This document shows, one piece after another, positions 24,641-33,193 of a stretch of 64,000 nt of DNA; position 1 is the first letter of the stretch; the number at the start of each line of letters is the position of its first letter. The position numbers were made by a program, and so were the translations under genes. The notes beneath the pieces were generated by a model. The model was not told where the DNA came from. It did no database searches and saw nothing but the letters and a program-made list of their open reading frames with translations. Source of the stretch: Winogradskyella alexanderae (GTDB taxonomy: Bacteria; Bacteroidota; Bacteroidia; Flavobacteriales; Flavobacteriaceae); NCBI RefSeq assembly GCF_020166335.1, contig NZ_JAIUJR010000002.1:124001-188000 (forward strand), given 5' to 3'.

Positions 24641-27600
24641 TTAACTGTTTTCAACAATTTCTCGTTCTTCTTCTGTTAACCCATACAACTCATACACCAT
24701 AGTATCGATTTCTTTTTCTGTTTGGGTAATTTGGGCTTGTAGCTCTTGGGCTTTTTTCTTGTTGTCCTCAAAGAGTTCCAGCCACTCAAATTCGTCTTTT
24801 TTGGTGAGTGGTGCGCCGCCTGCTTTTTTAATAGCTTTGTTGAGTTCTTTTACAAAGTCAGCAAAGTCTAACTCATGCCAGTTTTCGAGTTTGCGTGATA
24901 GTTTTTCTATTTGAAATTGTGATACTATGTAATTCTGAAACCTTGAATCTAAATTTTGAAAGTTATTTACAAATTCAATAATTATATTAGCCTTAATCTC
25001 AAATTCAGATTCATTTTTAATTTCTGGAATTGGAATTTGTTCGAAGTATTGAGGTTTTACCTCTATGTAACCACCACTTCTAACAACACAAATAGATTTA
25101 AGGAACTCCCAAACTATTTTAGAGTTTAGAATACATAATAATGCTTTACTGTCTACAGGAAGAAAAACTGCTGGTGCATTGATATATACACCCGATGAAT
25201 CAAAACAAAATTTATTAGTATTCTGTAAATTAGGAAAAATGATTTTTGGCTTATCAAATAAATCGTAATAAGCACAGTTTCTTAACTCCCACCAGTAGTC
25301 TCCTTTATCATATCTTTTCATTGCCCTTTCTTTAAAGGGTAATAGATGATTAAAAATATTAGGGAAATCCCTTATTAAACTTTCAAGTTTTTCATCTTTC
25401 GAGAGTTTATTGGCATAAACTTCATTAGTCCATTTACTTTTAAATAAAATTAGCTTTTGTTCTGCTCTTTCAACATTCCATTTTTTTATTTCCTTGCCTT
25501 CTAAAATTGGTTTTATATGTTCTGAATATGACCACTCGTTATTTATTATAAAAGCATCATTCAAACCAGTAATTAATCCTCTATAACATTTTCCATATAC
25601 TTCTCTTAAGGTAGGATATTCGGAAATTTTATTAAAAATATTAGCCTTGCCAACAGATAAAAATGACCAAGCATTTGAATTTAAAGAAGATTGTAAAACT
25701 TGTATTTCATTTTCATTATCTATATCAATAACTCTACTTTGAGCGATTTTGGGAATTTTAATGTATTTAAATTTACTAATCTTTCCTACTCCTCTTTCAA
25801 GGATTATAATAACAGGATATGTGGTAGCTCCTTCAAATATTTGAACTTCTGTAAAGTCAATATATTCTTTAAGACTTGTTTTGTTGGTAAGATATTCTCT
25901 TAATATTTTTCCTGCTGTTGTTTTATCAAAAGTATTTGAGATGAAACCCATTAAACCATTTTCATTAATGAGTTTTGAGCCTAATTCATAGAAATAGGCA
26001 AACAAATCACTTGCTGAATGGTAAACTAAATAATTCTTTTCAAAGTAGCCTAAATAGTTAGTTAGCAGCTCTGCTCTAACATAAGGTGGGTTTCCAATCA
26101 CAACATCAAAACCGCCTTTATCAAATATCTGAGGAAATTGTTCTTGCCAGTTAAAGGCTTTATCGCCTGCTACGGTTTTGCTATCTATCAATGAATTACC
26201 ACATTTAATGTTGCTGCTTAAATCGTTGAGCTTTCGTCTTGGTTGTGCGGTACGTAACCACAGGGATAGTTTGGCTATTTCTACCGATTCTTCGTTAAGG
26301 TCCACACCGTAAATATTATTTTCTAAAATGGTGTTTTCTATATCGCTTAATATGAAGCCTCCACCCAATACTTTAGCCTTTAGCTCATCAATGTAACGGT
26401 GTTCTTTAATTAAAAAATCTAACGCTTGGTTTAAGAATGCTCCAGAACCACAAGCAGGGTCGCAAATGGTTATTTGTAGTAACCACTCTCTGTAATTATC
26501 TAAAACCTCTAATAGTTGCTTTTTGGTGTTTTGGTGTGTCCCTTTTTTTATCTCGAAATAGGCTTCTTCTTTAAAGCCTAATGCTTCTTTTTTCTCTTGG
26601 CACAATTTGCCTACCGTATTTTCTACAATGTATTTGGTAATGTATTTAGGTGTGTAGAAAACGCCATCTTTTTTACGCTTACTCTTTTGCTTATCGAACT
26701 CGCCACCTTCAATTTCGGCATTGACGCTTTCAATCTCGTTAAGTGAGTTTTCAAAGATGTGCCCCAAAATATTGACATCTACTTGACTGCTAAAATCGTA
26801 TTTGGCAAGTTTATAGGTGTGTTTGTATAATAAGTCATCGTCTATATCCAAATTATCTAGAATGGCATCTGGTTTAAATAGTCCACCATTGTAAGCATAG
26901 ATTTCGGCTCTTGAGGTTGTGCCTTTCCTGCCTTGGTCGAGAAAGTGAAAATATTGTTTAAACAATCCGTATAATGGACGTTCGTCTCCAAAATCGATAT
27001 CGGCTTTCCACTTATCAAGAATTTGGATGGTTGAGTTTGGTGGTAAGAGGTCTCTATCTTCGGCAAAGAAAATGAACAGAAAACGGTCTATGAGCTTCTG
27101 TGATTTTTTGAACAGGGATAGTTTTACGTTTTTTTCGAGTGCTTTTAGTTCGTTTGCTTCTCGAGATATCTCGACTGCGCTCGATGTGACAACTTCTGCT
27201 TTTAGACGTTTGGCATTGCGTTTTACGAGGTCTCTAAAGAGTTCACGCTTAAAAACGGAATAGTCATTGTAAAACTGTTTAGTTATTTTGTCTTCCTCAA
27301 CCAAAGAGGCTTCTTTAATGGTTAAAGGCAGATTGTTAAGAATGTTGTCTTTCTGTAAGCATAAGTACATTAAAGCAAATTCTTCAGGTGCCAGCTGAAA
27401 CAGGTTGAACTCCAAAAATTCGGTAGCATCATTAATGTAAAACCGTAACTTCTCAAAATTGGACGTAATGACATACACACAGCCCTTTTGATTGGCTTTA
27501 TAATCGAATGCCTGTTTGCGGATGCTTTCTAAATCTTTGGTATTGGTTCCCTTCAGTTCAATTACGCCAATAGCTTTGGTTTCCTTTAAAATAGCTCCAT

Positions 27601-27862
27601 CTGCCTTACCGGCTCCTTTTTGGTTTTTAAACTCGGTGGTAATGTTGAAATCAGGTTTTGGATTTAGGGTATAATCCAAGACGTTAACAAACAGCTCGTC
27701 CAGAAACTTTGCCTGGTATTGTTCTTCTTTAGAGTTTTTGATATTCTCCTGAATGGTAGCATTGTGAAAATACTTGGTGTATTTTTTATAGGCTCGCTCT
27801 ACTATAGCAGTATCTTGTTGCGCCAGATATGTTTTTAATACTGATGTTTGAAATAGTGCCAT
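24641..27862 (-). CDS. Type IIG restriction-modification enzyme (Eco57I-like)
   Basis: 1073 aa in one chain. Residues about 85-105 carry a PD-(D/E)XK nuclease site: Asp88, Glu102 and Lys104 (IELKG). A helical linker leads to an N6-adenine methyltransferase with SAM motif DPACGSGAF (468-476) and catalytic NPPY (591-594). The C-terminal third is a TaqI/Eco57I-type specificity domain, with a coiled-coil tail. It should methylate and cut DNA at one recognition sequence, in the cytoplasm. A palindromic repeat is inserted in frame near residue 230. Four small or membrane genes follow without gaps. Confidence 0.92.
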   Translation of the reverse strand: MALFQTSVLKTYLAQQDTAIVERAYKKYTKYFHNATIQENIKNSKEEQYQAKFLDELFVNVLDYTLNPKPDFNITTEFKNQKGAGKADGAILKETKAIGVIELKGTNTKDLESIRKQAFDYKANQKGCVYVITSNFEKLRFYINDATEFLEFNLFQLAPEEFALMYLCLQKDNILNNLPLTIKEASLVEEDKITKQFYNDYSVFKRELFRDLVKRNAKRLKAEVVTSSAVEISREANELKALEKNVKLSLFKKSQKLIDRFLFIFFAEDRDLLPPNSTIQILDKWKADIDFGDERPLYGLFKQYFHFLDQGRKGTTSRAEIYAYNGGLFKPDAILDNLDIDDDLLYKHTYKLAKYDFSSQVDVNILGHIFENSLNEIESVNAEIEGGEFDKQKSKRKKDGVFYTPKYITKYIVENTVGKLCQEKKEALGFKEEAYFEIKKGTHQNTKKQLLEVLDNYREWLLQITICDPACGSGAFLNQALDFLIKEHRYIDELKAKVLGGGFILSDIENTILENNIYGVDLNEESVEIAKLSLWLRTAQPRRKLNDLSSNIKCGNSLIDSKTVAGDKAFNWQEQFPQIFDKGGFDVVIGNPPYVRAELLTNYLGYFEKNYLVYHSASDLFAYFYELGSKLINENGLMGFISNTFDKTTAGKILREYLTNKTSLKEYIDFTEVQIFEGATTYPVIIILERGVGKISKFKYIKIPKIAQSRVIDIDNENEIQVLQSSLNSNAWSFLSVGKANIFNKISEYPTLREVYGKCYRGLITGLNDAFIINNEWSYSEHIKPILEGKEIKKWNVERAEQKLILFKSKWTNEVYANKLSKDEKLESLIRDFPNIFNHLLPFKERAMKRYDKGDYWWELRNCAYYDLFDKPKIIFPNLQNTNKFCFDSSGVYINAPAVFLPVDSKALLCILNSKIVWEFLKSICVVRSGGYIEVKPQYFEQIPIPEIKNESEFEIKANIIIEFVNNFQNLDSRFQNYIVSQFQIEKLSRKLENWHELDFADFVKELNKAIKKAGGAPLTKKDEFEWLELFEDNKKKAQELQAQITQTEKEIDTMVYELYGLTEEEREIVENS
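27159..27190 (-). repeat. Palindromic repeat element inside the type IIG gene
   Basis: The DNA contains TCGAGATATCTCGA, a perfect 14-bp palindrome, then CTGCGCTCGATGTGAC. This resembles the dispersed CTCGACTGCGCTCGA-ATGACA hairpin repeats common between genes in Flavobacteriaceae. Here it lies in frame in the coding sequence, encoding about ten residues (VTSSAVEISR) in the linker between nuclease and methyltransferase. Confidence 0.5.
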
Positions 27863-28090
27863 TTAAAGCTACTGTTTTTTGTTGGTTAAGTTCTTAATTT
27901 TTCCTTACTATTTAATGAGGATTTCCATAATGATTTCTAATTAATGCCTTTAACAATTTTAAAAAAATGAAAGGAAAACTTTACAATGGAAGCTTAAAAG
28001 ATATAAACAGTTATTAACAGAAAATCAATCTATTACAAAAGGTAAAGTGAGCTAAATAAACGTAACGATATTAAATACCAGCTTAAGCAC

Positions 28091-28297
28091 TTAACTGTCA
28101 TCTTTTTCAATTTTTTCCTTTTTCAAACTCTGCACAATTGACCAAACGATAACTCCAAATCCAATGGACGCTATTAGATAGACAAAAACCCTATTCTTTG
28201 ATTCTAACTTTCTGTTGGTAATTTTTAAAACTTCCATCTCAGTAGGTATATCTTGCCGAACATCCAGCTCATAACAGTTTATTATTTCGTAGTCCAT
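28091..28297 (-). CDS. Small single-pass membrane protein of the island
   Basis: 68 aa. A soluble N-terminal half (MDYEIINCYELDVRQDIP) is followed by one transmembrane helix (about 38-57) and a Lys/Glu-rich tail. No family recognised. It starts 3 nt after the 123-aa protein gene, so the two are probably co-transcribed. A 228-bp gap without recognised genes separates it from the type IIG gene and probably holds that gene's promoter, though no perfect TAnnTTTG was seen there. Confidence 0.55.
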   Translation of the reverse strand: MDYEIINCYELDVRQDIPTEMEVLKITNRKLESKNRVFVYLIASIGFGVIVWSIVQSLKKEKIEKDDS

Positions 28298-28300
28298 AAT

Positions 28301-28672
28301 TTATTGGTTTAGTTTTATAATCTTAAAAGTGTTCTTATTAATTAATGCAAATGCGTAGTCGTCTATGCATGTCCATGTGACTCCTTGTATCTTTATTTTG
28401 TGTGTAAAATACTGAAAGTTTAAACCTGCTCCTTTCAGAAAATCCATAGACCTTTCAACTTCATCATTGGGACCTGTAACCCATTGCAATACCTTTCTGT
28501 TAGAATCTAAAATCTTCCTGGTCTTTGCCTTAGCTTGTCTTTCTTCTGCTGCCTTAAGGTTATTGTACCTAATTTGGTTTTTTCTGCTTGCAAACTTTTG
28601 GTTGCTTCGTTTAGGCACAAACTCCTCTCCCGTTAAGGGATCAATGGCCGTTTTCATTATTTCTTCTTTCAT
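28301..28672 (-). CDS. Hypothetical island protein
   Basis: 123 aa, basic N-terminal half with DPLTGEEFVPKRSNQKFAS, resembling the short DNA- or RNA-binding zinc-ribbon-like starts of conserved proteins found in flavobacterial mobile elements, although no Cys pair is present here. The C-terminal half is mixed alpha/beta. Function unknown. A second ATG five codons in (MKTAIDP) may be the true start. It is followed by the 68-aa membrane protein gene. Confidence 0.55.
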   Translation of the reverse strand: MKEEIMKTAIDPLTGEEFVPKRSNQKFASRKNQIRYNNLKAAEERQAKAKTRKILDSNRKVLQWVTGPNDEVERSMDFLKGAGLNFQYFTHKIKIQGVTWTCIDDYAFALINKNTFKIIKLNQ

Positions 28673-28810
28673 ATCTCTTATATCTTATGTGATTCAATGT
28701 AATTAGGATGTATTTGGACTTATACCGATTTAGGTTAATGTATCTGATCATATGTTCAGCGAACTGAAATCCATATAAATTTTAAATTAACATGCTTATT
28801 TAGGTTCTAG

Positions 28811-29152
28811 TTAGGTTTTACTTAAGTAATCATTAGCCTCAATATCTATGATAGAAGGCTTGCCATCTTTTAGCCAATTCATAATGTCTGTTCTTGAAAA
28901 TGTCAAGGGTCGTCGTTTAGAAATGACTGGCATTTCAAACCGACAAACTTTGGAATAAATCGTTGATTTTTTGTAACCTGTGAGTTGCTGGACATCGTCG
29001 ACAAAGATGATATCACTATTTGACTTTAAATGGCCAGATGTACCATCAGTACTGTTAAGTAGCTTTTTTGCTTCTTGAGCAAAAGCCTCCTTACTTAGGT
29101 CTATATATTCCCCAACAGTGAGGGAATAAAGGGGTTTTGATAAATCGCTCAT
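28811..29152 (-). CDS. Excisionase-like helix-turn-helix protein
   Basis: 113 aa. The C-terminal half fits a MerR/AlpA-like winged helix (HTH_17): FVDDVQQLTGYKKSTIYSKV, then RRPLTFSRTDIMNWLKDGKP. These proteins bind island DNA and act as excision factors or as regulators. It has its own 203-bp upstream region with a 14-bp palindrome and repeats, likely binding sites. Its position between integrase and cargo is the usual one in Bacteroidota islands. Confidence 0.75.
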   Translation of the reverse strand: MSDLSKPLYSLTVGEYIDLSKEAFAQEAKKLLNSTDGTSGHLKSNSDIIFVDDVQQLTGYKKSTIYSKVCRFEMPVISKRRPLTFSRTDIMNWLKDGKPSIIDIEANDYLSKT

Positions 29153-29179
29153 CGTATTTAAATTTTTAATTAATAATGA

Positions 29180-29193
29180 GCATTGCGCAATGC
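29180..29193. promoter_or_regulatory. Perfect palindrome ahead of the HTH gene
   Basis: GCATTGCGCAATGC, a self-complementary 14-mer 28-41 bp upstream of the excisionase-like gene, extended on both sides by AATAAT/ATTATT. It is a good candidate operator for the HTH protein itself or another dimeric regulator. Confidence 0.45.
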
Positions 29194-29257
29194 ATTATTG
29201 AAATTTCATGTCTTAAAACAACACATTAAAACGAAGTAAAAAAAAAGTAAATAGTCA

Positions 29258-29355
29258 AGTGTCGAGTGAGTGTCGAACGCAAATTTCTAGAAGCATAAAG
29301 AGGACCTCTGTATTTAAACAGCTTCTAACAAAAAAATTTTCCGAAGTGTCGAGTG
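29258..29355. repeat. AGTGTCGA repeats between island genes
   Basis: AAGTGTCGAGTG occurs at 29258-29269 and again at 29344-29355, and a third related copy (GAGTGTCGAACG) begins at 29268, all in one orientation. The last copy ends right at the stop of the RteC-like gene. These could be binding sites for the HTH protein or part of a recombination/transfer site. Confidence 0.4.
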
Positions 29356-30336
29356 CTAAATTTTTGTAAGTATAGATTCTAGCAATTTTTTTCGTACTTC
29401 ATTACCACCACTGGCTTTTCGAAGAACATCTTTAGCAAATTCCTGATTTTCTTTATTAACGAAACACATATTTGCCAAAATCCATTTATCATGTTTATGA
29501 TATTCGATTTTATTTGAACCCTCACACAAGTAATCCATAAACCACTTTAGGTCTTTATTGGTTCCAGTCCATACAATTCTTTTATTTTCTGGAATGACGT
29601 TACCTTCAAAAATTCTATTGAAATCCGTAAACAAAGTCTCTTCATGAATAAAGTTATTAGCCTTGAGTTGCTTCAATACAGTGTTCAAAATGTGACTATT
29701 CTTTTTGAGATAGTCTGGGTTTGAGTTAAGTTCTCTTAATCTAAGTGAACTATACTTACCTTTTAGTTTTCGGCGACCTTCAAAATAACCACCGTTCTTA
29801 TTGCTTTCAATCCAGTAATTTAATGATTCAATCAACCTCTTATTTAATAACTCGTTTTCATATTGGATCATAATAGCTTTTAAAAAATCGACATAATTAG
29901 AAATATTCTTACCGAAATTAAGTTTTAATTGAAAATCTAAAAACTTATTCAGGTTGGTTAATTTGGAGTCGAATTGTCTCAACTTACAAGTAAACCAAAA
30001 ATCAAAATCATTAAACTCCTTATCGATTAGAATGACTTGATTATAATAATAAGCGTATTCATTTGTGAAAAAATAATTAAGTGTATACCTGGTCTTAAAA
30101 TCTCCTAAGCTATCTCTAAATTCGGTAACATAGACACGAAAATTCCTTCTGTATTCTTCTCCTCCATTGTCATAATCTTCAGTAGACAAAAATGGTTGAC
30201 CTTTATGAATTATAATATCTTCAATACGCTGAAATAATTCTCTCACATGATTTTCAGAGATTTGATTTTCTTGAAATAATGTTTGTTCAAAATTCCAAAT
30301 ATCACCAATATTAATGTCATAAAGTTTATCGTTCAT
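29356..30336 (-). CDS. RteC-like island protein
   Basis: 326 aa, soluble, rich in aromatic and charged residues. The segment RIVWTGTNKDLKWFMDYL in the last quarter resembles the RteC-type motif seen in Bacteroidota mobile-element proteins that often accompany a tyrosine recombinase. RteC itself controls excision of CTnDOT; that role is not shown here. It starts 2 nt after the integrase gene stop, so the two are co-transcribed. Identification is moderate. Confidence 0.55.
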   Translation of the reverse strand: MNDKLYDINIGDIWNFEQTLFQENQISENHVRELFQRIEDIIIHKGQPFLSTEDYDNGGEEYRRNFRVYVTEFRDSLGDFKTRYTLNYFFTNEYAYYYNQVILIDKEFNDFDFWFTCKLRQFDSKLTNLNKFLDFQLKLNFGKNISNYVDFLKAIMIQYENELLNKRLIESLNYWIESNKNGGYFEGRRKLKGKYSSLRLRELNSNPDYLKKNSHILNTVLKQLKANNFIHEETLFTDFNRIFEGNVIPENKRIVWTGTNKDLKWFMDYLCEGSNKIEYHKHDKWILANMCFVNKENQEFAKDVLRKASGGNEVRKKLLESILTKI

Positions 30337-30338
30337 AA

Positions 30339-31457
30339 TTAAGAATTAATGTCAGGTATTGCATTCGCCGCCTCCACCTTCTTCTGATTGATGATTTTGG
30401 CATAAACCTGTGTGGTTTTTAACTCCTTATGGCCTAGTAATTTTGAAACGGTGTATATATCCGTGCCAAATGTGAGCTGTAAGGTTGCATAGGTATGTCG
30501 TGCACAGTGAAACGTAATAGTTTTACTTATTCCCGCTTTCATAACCCACTGTTGCAGTTTTAAGTTGTTCCATGCGCTATATCTCAAACCTTTAAATACG
30601 CGTTCCTCATCACCTTGTCTATCATTAAGCAAGTTAAAGGCCTGCTCAGGTATAGGATGTGTTTGATAGCCATTGGTCTTCTTTTGCTTAAAGCGGATAT
30701 AATGACCTTGTTCTTCAGAATATTGAACTTCCCTCCATATCAACTTATGGACATCAGACCATCTAAGTCCTGTAAGTGCACTAAAAAGAAAAGCTTGTTT
30801 TAAGATTGGAATTTCACAATCCGTATTAGCTACCTTCTTCAACTCATCTAAGGTTAAGAACTCTCGTTCTGATTCACCTTGTTTAAACCCTTTGACATTA
30901 TCAGCTGGATTATTAGAAATGATGTGTTCTCTCGTTGCCTCTCTCAGGCATGCTTTAACTTTATTAAAATAAGAATAACATGAATTTTGAGATAACGGCT
31001 GATTACTTTTAGTTCTTGCCGTATGCTTTAGATAGTATTTAAAATCCTCCAACCATTTCACATCAACATCTTTGAATGGCACAAAGTCACCCCTGAATTT
31101 TTTCAAATGCTTTAAAACGCTATCCCAATTTCCATAGTTCCCAGTAGACTGGTTATAGCGCTCATCTGTTTTTTCAGAAAAATAAGTAATGAAGTTTTTA
31201 TTAAGATTCTCTTTGGCAATATTCGAAAATCCATGAGCATCTTGTTGCATCTCCAAAAACCTCTTTGAACGGATGCTTTCCGCTAACAAAGAAGTCTTTT
31301 TGTTGTGAGCTCTTTCTTTAGAAGTACTTGGCGAACTATATAAGTACAAATTGAGCGATTCCTTCTTTCTTTTTTGTTTAGCCTTTGGCAGATAATAATC
31401 TAAATATAAACTTTCCTGACCGTCCTTTTTCTTTCGTGTTCTAATGGATACATTCAT
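30339..31457 (-). CDS. Tyrosine site-specific recombinase (integrase)
   Basis: 372 aa. An N-terminal arm-binding domain (SIRTRKKKDGQESLYLDYYLP), a SAM-like core-binding domain (about 95-195) and a catalytic domain with all expected residues: Arg in TGLRWSDV, HxxR in FHCARHTYATL, His in LLGHKELKTT and the nucleophile Tyr in TQVYAKI. It integrates and excises the island. Immediately upstream are decamer repeats and an att-like sequence. It has the size and layout of Bacteroidota phage_int_SAM_5 recombinases. Confidence 0.93.
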   Translation of the reverse strand: MNVSIRTRKKKDGQESLYLDYYLPKAKQKRKKESLNLYLYSSPSTSKERAHNKKTSLLAESIRSKRFLEMQQDAHGFSNIAKENLNKNFITYFSEKTDERYNQSTGNYGNWDSVLKHLKKFRGDFVPFKDVDVKWLEDFKYYLKHTARTKSNQPLSQNSCYSYFNKVKACLREATREHIISNNPADNVKGFKQGESEREFLTLDELKKVANTDCEIPILKQAFLFSALTGLRWSDVHKLIWREVQYSEEQGHYIRFKQKKTNGYQTHPIPEQAFNLLNDRQGDEERVFKGLRYSAWNNLKLQQWVMKAGISKTITFHCARHTYATLQLTFGTDIYTVSKLLGHKELKTTQVYAKIINQKKVEAANAIPDINS

Positions 31458-31466
31458 GTGACAAAA

Positions 31467-31516
31467 TTTTGTACCGTTTTGTACCGCGAACTAAAAAAGG
31501 TACAAATACGGGACAA
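31467..31516. repeat. Integrase arm-type repeats and right attachment-like site
   Basis: TTTTGTACCG occurs twice in tandem (31467-31476 and 31477-31486). The inverse, GGTACAAA, starts the att-like repeat GGTACAAATACGGGACAA (31499-31516). This clustering of direct and inverted copies next to the integrase gene is typical of arm sites beside an att core. The partner copy is at 22837-22853. Confidence 0.55.
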
Positions 31517-31624
31517 AAATAGCTAAATTGAAACAAACAGACAAAAGCTTAATTTAATAACTAAATTTTAATATACTGTATTTCAGTTATTTATATTGAT
31601 GTAGTTTGATGTAGTTTGTGTAAG

Positions 31625-33013
31625 TTACTTTCCGATACAGAAATTAGCGAAAATATTTCCCAAGAGATCATCGGTAGTAATCTCTCCCGTTATCTCGCCA
31701 AAGTGATAAAGTGCCTGTCTTATATCAATTGCCAATAAATCTCCAGAGAGTCCTGTTTCCAAACCATATTTTACTTTTCGAATTTCTTCAAAAGCTTTTA
31801 ACAAAGCATCATAATGGCGTGAGTTTGTTACAATGGTCTCATTATTTCTCAACGCACCAGTATTGATAAGGTTTAGTAGTGAATTCGTTAATTGCTCTAC
31901 ACCAAAACCGGTTTTTGCAGATAATAACAATACATCAGGTATGGTTTTATTAATCTCTGCAAGTTGGATATCATCTAACGTGTCAATCTTATTGGCAATA
32001 ACAAGTAAAGGCTTTTGAGGGTGCTTATTCCTTATTTTAGCTATCTCGACACGAACATCTTCAAGACTGGTGACGTTTTTTTGCGCATCAAACAAATAGA
32101 TGGTTACTTGAGACTGTTCAATTTTTTCGAATGTTTTTTTAATTCCAATACTTTCAACAACATCTTCAGTATCGCGGATACCAGCAGTATCAATAAATCT
32201 GAAGCCTATTCCACCTATAGAAATTTCATCTTCTATGGTATCTCTTGTTGTTCCAGCAATTTCAGAGACGATTGCTCGATCTTCATTGAGCAAAGCGTTT
32301 AGCAAGGTAGATTTCCCAACATTTGGTTCTCCTACAATGGCTACAGGAATTCCATTTTTTATCACATTTCCTACAGCAAACGAATCAATCAATCGCTTCA
32401 AAACTAAAATAATACGATCTATAAGTTCTTTAAATTGAGTTCTATCTGCAAACTCAACATCTTCTTCTGCAAAATCGAGTTCTAATTCAATGAGAGAGGC
32501 AAAATTTAATAACTCTTCTCTAAGCTTAGCTATTTCCGAGGAAAAGCCTCCTCGCATCTGTTGCATGGCTATTTTATGTGACGCTTTATTATCGCTAGAT
32601 ATTAAATCCGCGACCGCCTCCGCTTGACTCAAATCCAACTTTCCATTTAAAAATGCTCGCAAGGTAAACTCGCCAGCTGTAGCCATTCTACAACCATTTC
32701 TTAAAAATAACTGAATGATTTCCTGTTGTATATATGATGACCCATGACAAGATACTTCTACAACGTTTTCACCAGTATAAGAATTTGGGTTCTTAAAAAT
32801 TGAAATCAAGACCTCATCAATAATTCTCGCTCCGTCTACAATATGACCCAAATGAATAGTATGTGAAGCTTCTTGGGCTAAAGTTTTGTTGGTTTTAATT
32901 GATTTGAAATGCTTATCCGCAATGGTAATAGCATCATTACCAGACAATCTAATTATTGCAATTGCACCGCTTCCGGATGGTGTTGCCAAAGCTACAATTG
33001 TATCGTTATGCAT
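31625..33013 (-). CDS. mnmE: tRNA modification GTPase MnmE
   Basis: 462 aa, full length. With MnmG it makes 5-carboxymethylaminomethyl-uridine at wobble U34 of certain tRNAs. An N-terminal folate-binding domain, a helical domain and an inserted G domain with GEPNVGKST (228-236), DTAG (275-278) and NKID are visible, and the protein ends with the conserved FCIGK containing the catalytic-loop Cys. Its -7 box TACTTTTG lies 18 nt upstream. It is chromosomal and flanks the island, but the att-like repeat is about 110 bp past its stop, so the gene is intact. Confidence 0.97.
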   Translation of the reverse strand: MHNDTIVALATPSGSGAIAIIRLSGNDAITIADKHFKSIKTNKTLAQEASHTIHLGHIVDGARIIDEVLISIFKNPNSYTGENVVEVSCHGSSYIQQEIIQLFLRNGCRMATAGEFTLRAFLNGKLDLSQAEAVADLISSDNKASHKIAMQQMRGGFSSEIAKLREELLNFASLIELELDFAEEDVEFADRTQFKELIDRIILVLKRLIDSFAVGNVIKNGIPVAIVGEPNVGKSTLLNALLNEDRAIVSEIAGTTRDTIEDEISIGGIGFRFIDTAGIRDTEDVVESIGIKKTFEKIEQSQVTIYLFDAQKNVTSLEDVRVEIAKIRNKHPQKPLLVIANKIDTLDDIQLAEINKTIPDVLLLSAKTGFGVEQLTNSLLNLINTGALRNNETIVTNSRHYDALLKAFEEIRKVKYGLETGLSGDLLAIDIRQALYHFGEITGEITTDDLLGNIFANFCIGK

Positions 33014-33030
33014 ATCAAACTACTTTATTG

Positions 33031-33038
33031 CAAAAGTA
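33031..33038 (-). promoter_or_regulatory. -7 promoter element of mnmE
   Basis: TACTTTTG on the minus strand, a perfect TAnnTTTG, with a TTG 21 bp further upstream as a possible -33 box. 18 nt from the ATG at 33013. Confidence 0.6.
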
Positions 33039-33126
33039 TTGTAAATAAAAAGATTCTGCCAATCTCACCAATGCTATTTTAAGATATAATTCACATGGAA
33101 TTTTAATTGCTTTTAGTTGGAGTTGT

Positions 33127-33134
33127 TATATTTG
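33127..33134 (+). promoter_or_regulatory. -7 promoter element of the thioredoxin lipoprotein gene
   Basis: TATATTTG, a perfect TAnnTTTG, with TTG at 33107-33109 (17-bp spacer). It sits inside the longest open frame, which supports the later start codon at 33194. Confidence 0.6.
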
Positions 33135-33193
33135 CAAGGCAAAATTTAAAGATTAAACGTACCCTTGGAAGGTGGTTTATTAAGAGAAAAAAT

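Larger units (their letters stand above)
22837..31516. mobile_element. Integrated genomic island with type IIG restriction system
   Basis: About 8.7 kb bounded by direct GGTACA.ATA.GGGACAA repeats. From the integrase end it holds a tyrosine recombinase, an RteC-like protein, an excisionase-like HTH protein, two small island proteins, a type IIG restriction-modification enzyme and a four-gene cassette of membrane proteins and tiny peptides. All genes read on the minus strand. No conjugation or relaxase gene is present, so it would be an integrative element mobilised by others or by the recombinase alone. Confidence 0.7.

Noticed and set aside
31598-31617. Tandem decamer GATGTAGTTT x2 next to the mnmE stop as an att site
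   Set aside because: There is no partner copy at the other island end; the GGTACA...GGGACAA repeats fit better. It looks like a local duplication.
31600-31660. Integration at the 3' end of mnmE, as with SGI1
   Set aside because: No duplicate of the mnmE 3' end is seen near 22.8 kb and the att-like repeat lies about 110 bp past the stop.
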